Assembly (NCBI GenBank): GCA_000787465.1
Contig: JSYX01000193.1
Span: 1 to 57,191, forward strand
Length of the DNA stretch: 57,191 nucleotides
Direction: 5' to 3'
Source of the DNA: Thermomucor indicae-seudaticae
Lineage: Eukaryota > Mucoromycota > Mucoromycetes > Mucorales > Lichtheimiaceae
The position numbers were made by a program, and so were the translations under genes. Shown in pieces: positions 36,253 through 46,410 of the stretch (within the stretch, counting starts at the first letter, position 1; each line of letters opens with the position of its first letter). The notes under the pieces are model-generated. The model ran no database searches. It was not told the origin of the DNA and saw nothing but the letters and a program-made list of their open reading frames with translations.

Positions 36253-36926
36253 ATGTCTGCTAACGACAAGCCGACAACATCGAACCGTCTTGCACCTCAA
36301 ATGGCACTAGTAAACCCTGAAAGTGTGTTTGCTTGCATTTAACTTTGATCGCCTCGCAATGCTCATGCTGATGTTCAATAGACAAAGAATTAGCTGTTCC
36401 CGAGTTTCCTGCTCGAAATGGACCGCAAAGACTAGCAGCAGCAGCGACAAAGCAACCACGCGGACGTCAAAAGATAGTACTTGAGCCGGGACATTCACCT
36501 TTAGATTGGGCACGATTGAAGAGCTCTGGAAAAGATTTACGGGTATGTTCAATCGGACACTGATCAGCAGCGAACGGAAATATCTGATGATGGCGGGACA
36601 TAGGGTGTACCGCAATTGGGTCGATACACATTAGAGGACTTGAAGGAACACAGTTCGATCGACGATGCTTGGACTGCCATCCAAGGCAAAGTATATAACA
36701 TTACGCCGTACCTGAAATTTCACCCAGGTGGTGTCAAGGAGCTCATGCGGGTTGCAGGACGCGACGGCACCAAATTGTTCAGTACGTTCATTCTGCAAGA
36801 AGCATTTTGGCTTAATGGTTGACTAATCATTATATCCACCCAGTGCTGACGCATTCTTGGGTTAATGCCGAGTTTATGCTGGACGCATGCCTCGTGGGCT
36901 TCTTGATACCCAGTCGTTCTTCATAG
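36253..36926 (+). CDS. Small cytochrome b5 heme-binding protein (Irc21 / NCB5OR b5-type)
   Basis: Soluble b5-type electron carrier. Four exons join in frame: 36253-36322, 36382-36542, 36604-36781, 36844-36926, giving 163 residues. ATG 36253 (MSANDKPTTSNRLAPQMALV). A short N-terminal motif, LEPGHSPLDWARLKSSGKDL, is shared with NCB5OR (CYB5R4) and yeast Irc21. The b5 domain reads YTLEDLKEHSSIDDAWTAIQ and GKVYNITPYLKFHPGG; HPGG gives the first heme His, and the second lies in LTHSWVNAEFML, where the His is kept. There is no reductase domain and no C-terminal membrane tail, so it must receive electrons from another protein. Intron lengths are 59-62 nt. Confidence 0.88.
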
Positions 36927-38132
36927 ACACAGACTCTATGTCTTCATGTACATTGGAACGGAAAGATACCATACAACAATAGATTATTATTTAGTCCAAC
37001 GGGTCAAGATATGTCGCCGTCTTACTCGACGAACGTAATTTGCTCTTTTAAATGCGATGGGGCGTTCGTTTTGATTCCGGCCATATAGAGAAAAACCGTG
37101 CGGATGTTCATTGGTTAACAATGTTGCTCATGATCTGGCTCCAATTACACATGCATCAATTATCCATGTTGGTTACCATAAACGTATTAGTAACAGCAAA
37201 ACTTGTCTTCATGGAAAACTTAGAAATCGCTCTTTGCATGGTTATACACGCTTTACGCGTGAATATGGCAGATCCATCGGTGACATAAGCTACATTCTGC
37301 GCTGTAACTTGGTAACATATGTCGGGCGCATCTGTACAATTATCAACCATGGTTCTTCGATGAGAACGTCAACCCAGCGTTTTATCAAGGCTTAAAGGCA
37401 ATAGTCCGATTCTGCGATATAGAGTTTTATTGTAAAGTTGCATCAAGTCCATATGCATACTATTCGCGCCATTCATTGGCATAACTCATCATGTCCGTAC
37501 TGCTTGTACGGACATGACTAGGGTGTGTCGTCGATCCTTGGGTTTCATGTACAATCGAAGAAATGTATCCAGAATAATTTTGCTTTCTCGTAGAGTTTTT
37601 GGATGGTCAGAATGGAACTTTTGGTCGGTGGCTTCCGTGGCAAATTCAACATTGAGAACATCATGCGACTTGCCCTCTACTTCCGTCATAGCCGGAAATC
37701 CACCTTATCTCCAATGACTGTGTCCTTGGATATGTCGGACGGTCGTTTTGAGGCTGTGTTTTCATCTGATATCGACTCACCCCTATGGGTAAGAAACAAG
37801 CCAGTAACCTATTATCGTAGAAAGATCACAAGTGACCACTACCATTTTAGCGCAAAGCACGGATAGTCGAATATGGCTTCAAACCATGGTGCCCAAACTT
37901 TGATGATGAAATCTTGCTCCGTTCGTTTGCGTGAGGTTTGGGGTTCGAGAACGTTGTTGTTTGTAAGAAACAATCCTAGTTTAGTTCACAAAACCGGTCA
38001 GAGGAACGGCCAGTTATTCTTGGATACTGAGCTTTTCCGCATTCAACTCCGGATCTGTGACACAGAGATGCATGATTTATAAACACTGATTCATCTGCCA
38101 CTTTTTTACACATTCTTTCCTCAGTTTCGACA
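36927..38132. other. Gene-free 1.2 kb with a hairpin
   Basis: No gene is supported. Minus-strand 37489-37689 is open for 66 codons but has no partner exons that I can join. A perfect 11-bp inverted repeat lies at 37490-37516. The right end should carry the peroxidase promoter. Confidence 0.4.
37490..37516. repeat. Perfect short hairpin
   Basis: CATGTCCGTAC and its exact reverse complement flank a 5-nt loop (TGCTT). It lies in gene-free DNA, with no T-run next to it, so a terminator role is not suggested. Confidence 0.8.
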
Positions 38133-39102
38133 ATGTCAAAGTCCCATAACGAATATCAAAATCCGCCTGCTTCCCGGAAAAGTCTTGCGTTCTGTGGCAA
38201 AACGTGGATTGTCGTGCTCCTTATTGTTGTCTTGACGTTTCTACTAGCAAAATATTCGCAACTGAAAGCAATAGCCGCAGGGATCCAGCCAGCCGACGCT
38301 AATGAATGGAAGAAGTTGTTGGCCGCTCATCCTTATCAGCCCCCACCTCCTGGTGCGTCCAGAGGTCCGTGTCCTGCATTGAATACGCTCGCCAACCACG
38401 GTTTTCTTCCTCGCGACGGTCGTAATATCACGGCTGATCAACTGTTCGAGGCGGTTTTAACAGTCGGTCTTCCGCCTGTACATACTTACTTGGTCGTGAA
38501 GGGTGTCTTCCACACGTATCGTCACAATCATCCTTCAGACAGTTTTCTTTCTAACTTTCGCTCGATGCCTTCCTTGGATCTACATCTTTTGACGACGCAT
38601 AACCTCTTGGAACACGATGTATCATTGAGCCGTCAGGATGATAATGTAGCTCCTCATGACGCGGCCGTCGTGCAACCCCAGTTTGTGGAACGACTTGCGC
38701 AGATGGCAGTAGACGGCTTTGTACTGGATAAGCACGTTGCGGATCATCGAAAGATTCGTTGGCTTGAATCCTTGCGTGATAACAAGCTTTTGCATTTTAC
38801 ACTGCGTATGCAGGTAAGGGCAATATGCGCCGGCAACGGAGTACTAGGTGACTCACATCTAGTATTTCGTGCAGCTGATAGCCCATATAGAGTGTGCAGT
38901 GCTCTTGGATGTCTTAGGTCGCGACGGGGCCATCCGTGCTGATCACTTGCGTTCATTCTTCCTTGAAGAGAAATTCCCTGATGACTGGTATCCACCAGAG
39001 AGTTCAAAGGGCTCTCTCAGTATAAGCCGGATCCGACAATGCTATTTGAACGTCCAGAAAAGTACTGCTAGTCTACCCGAAAACTCAACAGAAGAGCAAT
39101 AA
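38133..39102 (+). CDS. Heme-thiolate peroxidase (chloroperoxidase/unspecific peroxygenase family), membrane-anchored
   Basis: Predicted heme-thiolate enzyme using H2O2 for halogenation, peroxidation or oxygen transfer. Exons 38133-38813 and 38875-39102 (61-nt intron) give 302 residues, the size of short family members. The cytosolic start (residues 1-20) is followed by a hydrophobic segment TWIVVLLIVVLTFLLAKYSQ (residues 24-43), which looks like an uncleaved signal anchor. The heme ligand motif is GPCPALNTLANHGFLPRDG (Cys80). The second motif is EHDVSLSR (residues 160-167), the EHD version seen in chloroperoxidase rather than the EGD typical of peroxygenases. Exon 2 carries LLDVLGRDGAIRADHLRSFF, a family-typical C-terminal block. 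Activity and substrate cannot be read from this. Confidence 0.88.
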
Positions 39103-39271
39103 ATAATTCAAAGGTCTTTTACTTGCTTGCTTTCATTGTCTAGAAGTCTCTTTTTGAAACAGTGCTTTGATCGGTAAACAGAGGTCTTCGCTTCAGGCGT
39201 CAGCCCTGATTCATACCCAGCTCTCCAAACAAAAAAGTCAAAAACGGAAGTTCACTTGGAAATCGCGTTCA

Positions 39272-40528
39272 ATGACAGGATCCCGATCATTATTTCGACT
39301 CTGCCGGCCGTTTCGACATGTTAAACATAATGCGCGAGTGCTACCAATACGCTGTATAACGGTATCACGCGAATCACTTGCCCGTCAATCCTACCGACAT
39401 ACGTTCCCCATTCGCTCCGTATTCCCACAACAACGTTTACCTTGCCTGCTTCTTGCACGACATACCACAGTAAAAGCTTTTGACAATAGCAATGACAGCA
39501 CACTTCAGAACCGCGGCACCAAGTTTAAACCTATAACAACACCAACTCTTGCGGAATTGCCAAAACTTTACAAAGAGCTCTCCAAAGCAAAGCTGGCATG
39601 TCTAGTCGCGTTAACGACAATGTGCGGATATGCAATGGCACCAGGAGCAGCTGCAGTCTCAACGCTTTTGTATACGACAGCAGGCACCATGTTGTGTATA
39701 TCGTCAGCCAACGCCATTAATCAATGGATCGAGGTTCCATACGATGCTCAGATGCTCAGAACACGAAACAGGGTACTTGGACGACGGCAGCTTTCGCCTA
39801 TCCATGCGTTCAGTTTTGGTGTCGTAACCGGAATTACTGGCGTGGGCATCTTGGGTACCATGGTGAACCCACTCACAGCAGCCTTGGGCGCGGCTAATCT
39901 GTTGCTCTACACGTGTATCTATACGCCTATGAAACGAGCATCGATCGCGAACACTTGGGTCGGTGCTGTTGTTGGCGCCATCCCGCCCATGATGGGATGG
40001 GCGGCTGTTACAGGTGGCCTGGAGCCTGGTGCCTGGGTGCTCGGCGGCCTTTTATACGCGTGGCAATTTCCACACTTTAATTCCTTAGCCTGGAACCTAC
40101 GAGCGGATTATTCCAAGGCAGGGTATCGGATGGCGGCTGTGACAGATCCTGGCTTGAATGGACGAGTGTCTTTGCGTTACAGTCTCGCCATGGTTCCTCT
40201 GTGTCTTAGTATTCCGTATCTTGACATGACAAGCTGGTGGTTTGCGGTAGACTCTACCGTACTAAACGTGGGTCTCATTTACGGTGCATACAAGTTTTGG
40301 CGAAATAGGTGCAGTTTTGTTCATTCTTCTCTGGATCCATCAGAAACGTGCGCTTACCATTTCTTTAGCAATGACAAGACAGCACGACAACTGTTCTTCG
40401 GAAGCATTGTTCATCTACCTGTTTTATTGGCGCTATTAATGATCCATAAGACATATAATTCTGACATGTCGCATCTGCTATCTTGGGACCTGGAAGACGA
40501 AGAAGATGATTTGGAAGAAAAACAATAA
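39272..40528 (+). CDS. COX10: Protoheme IX farnesyltransferase, mitochondrial (COX10)
   Basis: Converts heme B to heme O with farnesyl diphosphate in the mitochondrial inner membrane, the first step of heme A synthesis for cytochrome oxidase. It is a single exon of 418 residues from ATG 39272 (MTGSRSLFRLCRPFRHVKHN), an Arg-rich N-terminus fitting a mitochondrial presequence. UbiA-family motifs: INQWIEVPYDAQMLRTRNR (first Asp-rich site), YTPMKRASIANTWVGAVVGA, GGLLYAWQFPHFNSLAWNLR and DYSKAGYRMAA (second site). Seven or more hydrophobic segments. It ends in an acidic tail (DLEDEEDDLEEKQ) and TAA at 40526-40528. The frame extends upstream without ATG. Confidence 0.95.
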   Translation: MTGSRSLFRLCRPFRHVKHNARVLPIRCITVSRESLARQSYRHTFPIRSVFPQQRLPCLLLARHTTVKAFDNSNDSTLQNRGTKFKPITTPTLAELPKLYKELSKAKLACLVALTTMCGYAMAPGAAAVSTLLYTTAGTMLCISSANAINQWIEVPYDAQMLRTRNRVLGRRQLSPIHAFSFGVVTGITGVGILGTMVNPLTAALGAANLLLYTCIYTPMKRASIANTWVGAVVGAIPPMMGWAAVTGGLEPGAWVLGGLLYAWQFPHFNSLAWNLRADYSKAGYRMAAVTDPGLNGRVSLRYSLAMVPLCLSIPYLDMTSWWFAVDSTVLNVGLIYGAYKFWRNRCSFVHSSLDPSETCAYHFFSNDKTARQLFFGSIVHLPVLLALLMIHKTYNSDMSHLLSWDLEDEEDDLEEKQ

Positions 40529-40936
40529 TATAACCGAACCGTTTTATGCACAGTAATCATTAGAAATTTGTTCCTGTTAGACATCGATACATCCTCGCCA
40601 CGCAGCATGTCCGCACCTTTCAGCGTCTCTTCGCAATCTGTCCTTTTTGTAACTTATCGAACATGCCATCGATTATACAATACATGAAATATTCGTCTAT
40701 AGCTCCATAGCTCACGTTAATCAAGAAGGGACTATCCTTCTCCCGACTTCGACATCGGCTTTTGTCGCCACAAGGCTCCTTGTCTGTTTCATTGGACATT
40801 GTTGGTTTTTTAGTACCTGCGTTCTGTTCAGGAACCACTCAGTGACATCTCTAAATTCGCTCTTAGGTGCGGAGGGGAGTGCTGTAATCAGCGACCTAGT
40901 AGGGCTTGTCAATTTCTTTTATCTCAAGTCTGGTCG
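40529..40936. other. Intergenic region upstream of transporter gene
   Basis: About 400 bp. Minus-strand frames at 40411-40912 are short, overlap each other and belong to no family I know; no gene is supported. Confidence 0.35.
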
Positions 40937-42871
40937 ATGATGACAACAACTACGTCGACCAGCGTCAAGTCTGTGGACTTAACGTCCATGCCGCACTCTG
41001 AGAATCTGGGATGGTCAGACGTTCGACAACGCAATCTCTCATCGAGTACGCATAGTAATCGCAGCAAAGACGCTTCCAGGACGGCAACAGCTGTTCGAAC
41101 CGATAAAGAAAAGTCATTGCTTCGAAAGCTTGATTGGCGCATTGTACCATGGATCTTTATCCTCTACTTTCTCAGCGTCGAGGATCGGGCAAATGTCGGT
41201 TACGCCATGACAATGAATAAGCAGCAGGGTCACGACTTGGCGACGACAGCTGGACTGACAGCCCGAGAAAACAATATTGGATTAGGCTTATTCTACGTGG
41301 CTTACATCGTATGTATCAAACAAGTCCAGATCAACAAAGGATTGCTTATTAATGCCCTGCTTTATGAAAAAAACGAAACAGGCGTTCGAGGTGCCTTCTA
41401 ATCTTATCATGGCCCATGTCAATCCTGCTTATTGGATAGCACGTATCATGATCACTTGGAGTGTCGTCACTGGTTGTATGGCAGCGATATCTCGACCTTG
41501 GCACTTTTACCTTTTGCGGTTCTTATTGGTACCAATAATATCTTTCTCTTCATTCGACAAGACATTGATTATCCAACTTTCTTAGGGAGTTTTTGAAGCC
41601 GGATTTTGGCCCGGTAAGTACGACAGATTCACAAATGAAGGGAGCCTTAGATCTCTAACAGCTGCTGCTTAAAAGGAATAAGTAAGGACCATGTTAACGT
41701 CGTCAAAATGGTTCACTTTTTCATCCGGTGACATTAGCCTATTACACAACCTTGTGGTATCGACCAAGTGAGATTTCCTCAAGAATAGGAGTCACCTATC
41801 TGGCAGGACCAGCATCAGGTGCCTTTGGCGGTCTCATTTCAGCGGCTGTCCAATTGATCGATACAAAGGGTAGTCTTTACGGTTGGCAATGGTAAAAAGC
41901 AAGACAGTGCCAGTCCTATGGATGCATTCGCTAACTCAATGGCTTTATTTTTTTTGGTAGGCTGTTCCTTATTTCCGGCATCCTTTCTGTTCTATCTGGT
42001 ATTGCTACTTTGTTCTACTTACCATCCAAGCCAGAGACCAGCAAGCGTTTCCTTTCAGAGGACGAGCGGCTTTTGATTCGGGAACGTCTAGCGCTCGAGG
42101 AGAAAGAAGAGGAGGCCCAGGAAAGGGGGAAGTTCGTGATTTCCAGGCAAGACTGGCAAGAAGTCAAGACGCAGCTGATGGACTACAAGGTGTGGCTCTT
42201 TTGTGTTCTGTACTTTACGCCTGTCATGGCTGCCACGTCGCTTGGATACTTCTTGCCAAAAATCGTACAGGAAATAGGGACTTACACGTCAATCCAAGTC
42301 AGTCTGATGAGTATCCCGCCGTATGTTTTCGGTGGTATTATGGTATACGTGATGACACGCTGGAGTGATCATGCCGAAAATCGAGGCTGGTTCATTATTG
42401 GTTGTTCATTGGCTGCGTTTGCCGGATTTGCTATCCTGAGCTTTGCCAACCCGGTAGGCGTCAGATACTTTGGCTTAATGGTTGTCGCTGGTGGCACTTA
42501 CCCCACAGTACCTTTGGTAAGACAAAGGATGATAAAGCATACGTATTAATAGGTACTTATCATACACTGTTTTGCGACAGAGTATGGCATGGACTGCCAA
42601 TTCAAAAGATGATGCTGTGGCCGTCGCCTCAGCAACTGGAATCGTATCTTCTGTCGCTAACTTTGGCGCACTGGTGTGTACATTTGCGCTTTATTCCGGC
42701 TGGACTGCTGATGCGCCACGCTATGTTGGTTCCAACATGATCAACGGTGGCGCCATGCTGATTGCTGCCCTGAGCGCTATGACGCTTCAATTTCAGCTTA
42801 GAAAGTTGAACAAGGAAATGGCAACAGCAACCAACGATCCATCTGGTAGAACGCGAAAGTATTTACTATAA
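40937..42871 (+). CDS. Major facilitator transporter, anion:cation symporter (Dal5/Tna1-like) family
   Basis: Plasma-membrane carrier of the ACS family, whose fungal members move allantoate, nicotinate, pantothenate and similar organic anions. ATG 40937 or 40940. Cytosolic N-terminus, then RKLDWRIVPWIFILYFLSVE and DRANVGYAMTMNK (family-typical first helix). After a short intron, FEVPSNLIMAHVNPAYWIAR and ITWSVVTGCMAA. The 41.58-41.99 kb part has several small exons (GVFEAGFWPG, SARIGVTYLAGPASGAFGGL-like). The 42.0-42.5 kb exon has the central loop PSKPETSKRFLSEDERLLIR and FCVLYFTPVMAATSLGYFLP. Last exon ends at TAA 42869-42871 with SWTANSKDDAVAVASATGIV. Substrate not readable. Confidence 0.85.
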
Positions 42872-42934
42872 TTTTACAATTTAGCAATACAACAAAGATG
42901 TACTTAAATAGAAAGAAATACAAAGTAGGGTAAA

Positions 42935-44002
42935 TTATTGGTCTTTCCGTATCATCATCTTTAGGTTCTGTACGCGACCCTCGCGGTAAGCTAGATAAAA
43001 GGCAAAGGCAGCTCCTGGTCCAACAACCAACGATCCCAACAAGGTAATGAGCCCACCAAGAAGGCCGTCCTCCAGGATGGCCCACCATACGCTCACCACG
43101 CACAAGCCAGCGAAGTCAGTGAATAAGAGATGGGAAAATATATAGTGGGCCAGTTGTTCAAGCGAGAGATCGGCATCCGGTGTCGCAATGAGATCCACAA
43201 TGGCTTCCCAAGACAAAAGCCCCTGGACTTTGGTGCGAACGTATACGGTATAGTACAAGAGGACGTTTAACAAACCAATAAGGACATACATGCGCTCAAT
43301 GGCTGTCTTGCTGTCTGCTACCCGGATCCGTTGTCTGCTTTCGTCCGTCAGCCGTGGGTCACCAGGATCATCCAAGCATGCCAAAGACGACGACGCCAGT
43401 TCGTAAAGTGGGCTCAGCCATAAAGGTGCAAACTGCCACAGCGCAATCACGGCCTCCTCCAACCACTTGTTTCCAGGCGTCTGCAACGTCAAATACACCA
43501 TGGCCACCGTTGGTACCACGTAGCCTGCCAAAAAAGCGACCAGAATACCGTTGGCGCGCGACGGTGCCACATACCACGATGATCGCCCCTCCCTCTTGTA
43601 GAATAGTGGGACCCAGAACAGAGGGAAAATGATGGAGACACCGAAAAAGTTCATGGCCAGACCCCACAGTAGAGGCGACATGGCGCGTCCTCGTCGAGCG
43701 CTTTCCAGAGCCATTAAAACCAATACCGTGCCAAAGTGGCCGAGAAGCAGCCAGGTAATGTCGCTACCGAGAGGATCGCGGAGTGCGTACGTGAAAACTT
43801 GGACGTAGTGACAGAGTAACCAATCAATAACGCCAATGCCTGTCAGTGGCGACGGCGATGTGCATAGAACTGACAGGTCCATGCCCCATGCTGACGCAGT
43901 GTGGAAATGGTAAAGAAAGGTTGCGGCAAATGGAACACCACTTGCAATGGATATCCAAAACTTGCTCATGGACGAGAAAACTTGCGGGAGGAGGAATTCC
44001 AA
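42935..44002 (-). CDS. Uncharacterised polytopic membrane protein
   Basis: Single exon of 355 residues, convergent with the transporter and only 63 bp from it. ATG 44002 (MEFLLPQVFSSMSKFWIS) or 43969. Hydropathy by eye gives eight to ten membrane segments, e.g. WGLAMNFFGVSIIFPLFWVP, VAFLAGYVVPTVAMVYLTL, ALWQFAPLWLSPLYELAS and LLGSLVVGPGAAFAFYLAY. The middle loop is charged (DDPGDPRLTDESRQRIRV). It ends RVQNLKMMIRKDQ. The general look recalls uncharacterised fungal membrane proteins found beside secondary-metabolite genes, but I cannot name a family. No introns, unlike most neighbours. Confidence 0.75.
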   Translation of the reverse strand: MEFLLPQVFSSMSKFWISIASGVPFAATFLYHFHTASAWGMDLSVLCTSPSPLTGIGVIDWLLCHYVQVFTYALRDPLGSDITWLLLGHFGTVLVLMALESARRGRAMSPLLWGLAMNFFGVSIIFPLFWVPLFYKREGRSSWYVAPSRANGILVAFLAGYVVPTVAMVYLTLQTPGNKWLEEAVIALWQFAPLWLSPLYELASSSLACLDDPGDPRLTDESRQRIRVADSKTAIERMYVLIGLLNVLLYYTVYVRTKVQGLLSWEAIVDLIATPDADLSLEQLAHYIFSHLLFTDFAGLCVVSVWWAILEDGLLGGLITLLGSLVVGPGAAFAFYLAYREGRVQNLKMMIRKDQ

Positions 44003-46410
44003 AGATTCCCCATTTTGTACAACGTCAAACCCGTGGCGTATACAAGATGTTGGTTGAGAAAATCCAAACAGTTGCTACTCGTTTTCCATAAAAACCGAAT
44101 AATGGCGTTTGTATACGTCATTTCATTGCTATTACAGTTTCGGCTCGAGAACAGAAAGGAATAATCGATGACCAGACAAGAAGAAAACGGCGATAAATGC
44201 ATTTAATTCGTTTATTCTGAAACTCTAATCCTGCTTGGGTGTGTACCATCATTTTTGCTCTGTTAATAACATCACTGAATGCTGTGTGCGCTATATGTCT
44301 CGGCGGTCACGGTTCTTAAATTCCAAAAGTGCTTTCGTAATCTCCAATTTTCCGTATTTGACTTCCTGCGACAAGCGTACAGCAATCCTTCATTGCATAA
44401 CAAGCAAAGCGAAGATGACTGTACAGAACGCAGCTAGCGTCAGCTTCGTCGATGTGCTTTTTGAAGCCACAGTAAGATGTGCGTAAGTGACGAGCGTCAT
44501 CAAGTGCCTTGTCAGGCAAGAACCATCTTCTATTGCCTGCTCAAGCGGGCGGTGTTGCAGAAGCCAAGTTCGCTCGTTAACAGTTGCAAACTATGCTGGT
44601 CCGCTAATAGGACTCTTATCCCTAGTTTTCATCACAGCGGGATGAGTCTCACTTGCTGACATAAAACATAACCCTTACTAAGACAGCGCTTTCGAGCACA
44701 GCAGTGACAATGATACTTGTCCTGTATCGTGCGCAAGGCAGAAACCTAGGTGCCGATGGCACATATCTGTGGTTTACCACATTCGACCTGTCTCTCGAGA
44801 CTTCGAATAAATGTATGTTATCTATTTTCTGTATATGTTTAAGACACTTACGCTAATTATAAATGACGTTAAGCGCAGGGCACCTGTGGTCAGGCTAGTG
44901 ACCGGAGCTCATCAAAGGCTCGTTCATAACTGTCTGGAAGAGAGAAGGAAGGCGAAAGGGATACGTAAAGACTTTGTCGTTCATCACAAGCGCGGCGGCA
45001 TTTGTAAGCGCAAGCATGACAAGCGTTGAGGAAGCGAAAGCACAGGTTGATACCTCTGTTATGTCCGAGCGACAGTTTCATGTCTTTGGAAAACGGAGAT
45101 TCGACACCGTAAACAACGATGCAGGATTATATTCTCCTCGAGGTATGTTATTGTTGCTATTTGACTGCGCAGCGCTAAAATTCTCCATTACTGTATTAGT
45201 GGCGGAAAGAGGAGAGAGGAAAAGGAGAGAGATCGTTCAGATCTCAAGGACTCCGCGCTGTCTCCAGCATCCGGCCTTTCTGGACCACTGCCACCCCATC
45301 TCTATCTTCAGTGTCACCCGTGCCCTTTCTTCTCGGTTCTTCCGACTTTGATCATGGTTGATCTCTCCTTTATTATGGCCATACAATTAAAAGACCATAC
45401 AAGATTCCTACCAGTCAGCTCCGGAGAGCATTCGAGAACCATCAGAGAGCCCGTGGAGCGCCAATAACAGTATGCCAAACACTATGAACACCACATTTCC
45501 AAACATTTCGCTTTAATTTTTTGCGGAGTGCGTTGAAGTCCTGTTCACGGTTCGAAAGGAGCATTTGAGACACCATTATCCGACATATATGACTGCAGAA
45601 AATGTGGTTCCAATTTCTCATAGTGAATTGTCGTGCCCAAGAATTTACAGCGTACGCGTTGTAAGTAACAGGACACATTACTGTACATTACTGCACACTA
45701 ACAGTCTGTATCAGGATGCTGAAGCTCGTACGACATCCATCAAGCTAGAAAAGTCAAAAATTGTGGGAGGCCCAAAAGCGATCACGTGCAACAGCCACCA
45801 CCCTGCACTATAGGACTACATTAGTATTCCTGAATGGGCTACGGGCTTTCGGCCCAAGCCGACAGGCCAAACCCGTCTAATTTTTGAGTCAATCCGTTAA
45901 CCCACAGCAACTCGTTAAATATCCCGCAAACGCATTTACCCTGGTTCCCAACCTCAAAGTTCACGGCTGACAATATTATAACTCCATCCTAGATCCGTGG
46001 TTTTTATTTGCGTGATTGTAAGTTTAGTGTTTATTTATCTACGTATATTGTCCACATGTTCACAGAGAGGAACAAGTAAAAACGACTCTTGAAAGTTTTA
46101 CATGCCGAAAAAGGACAGCCATGAGTCAACAAATATACTCTCCTTCATCTATTGACTTGACATTCTATAGCGCGTTGCTGGAATAAAGTGTTTCGCAAGA
46201 GAGAATAAACGCTCACAGGGTATGCACGTTGCCGGGACTGGCAGAAATTTTTGTGCCATCTTGCTCAAATCCGGATACGCCTGGGTACCAGTTCCTCTCC
46301 AGTAATTGCAAACACATGTATCGTCGTTATCTTCGCTATACGAAAGTGATTCTGCAATATACGCTTCAAGCTAATCCATCTGCGCTGTCGTTTTGGTCTG
46401 AGTCCGTCAA
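44003..46410. other. Gene-poor 2.4 kb with coding-like fragments
   Basis: No closed gene. A + strand segment at 45061-45132 (MSERQFHVFGKRRFDTVN) followed by a GTATGT..TTAG intron candidate to about 45200 and a charged frame (GKRREEKERDRSDLKDSA) could be a small gene, but the 3' end is unclear. A GC-rich stretch at 45840-45885 (GGGCTTTCGGCCC core) precedes the hAT remnant. Confidence 0.3.

Noticed and set aside
40560..40838. Minus-strand small Cys-containing ORF as a twin-CX9C mitochondrial protein
   Set aside because: Cysteine spacing does not fit CX9C pairs and no splice path gives one.
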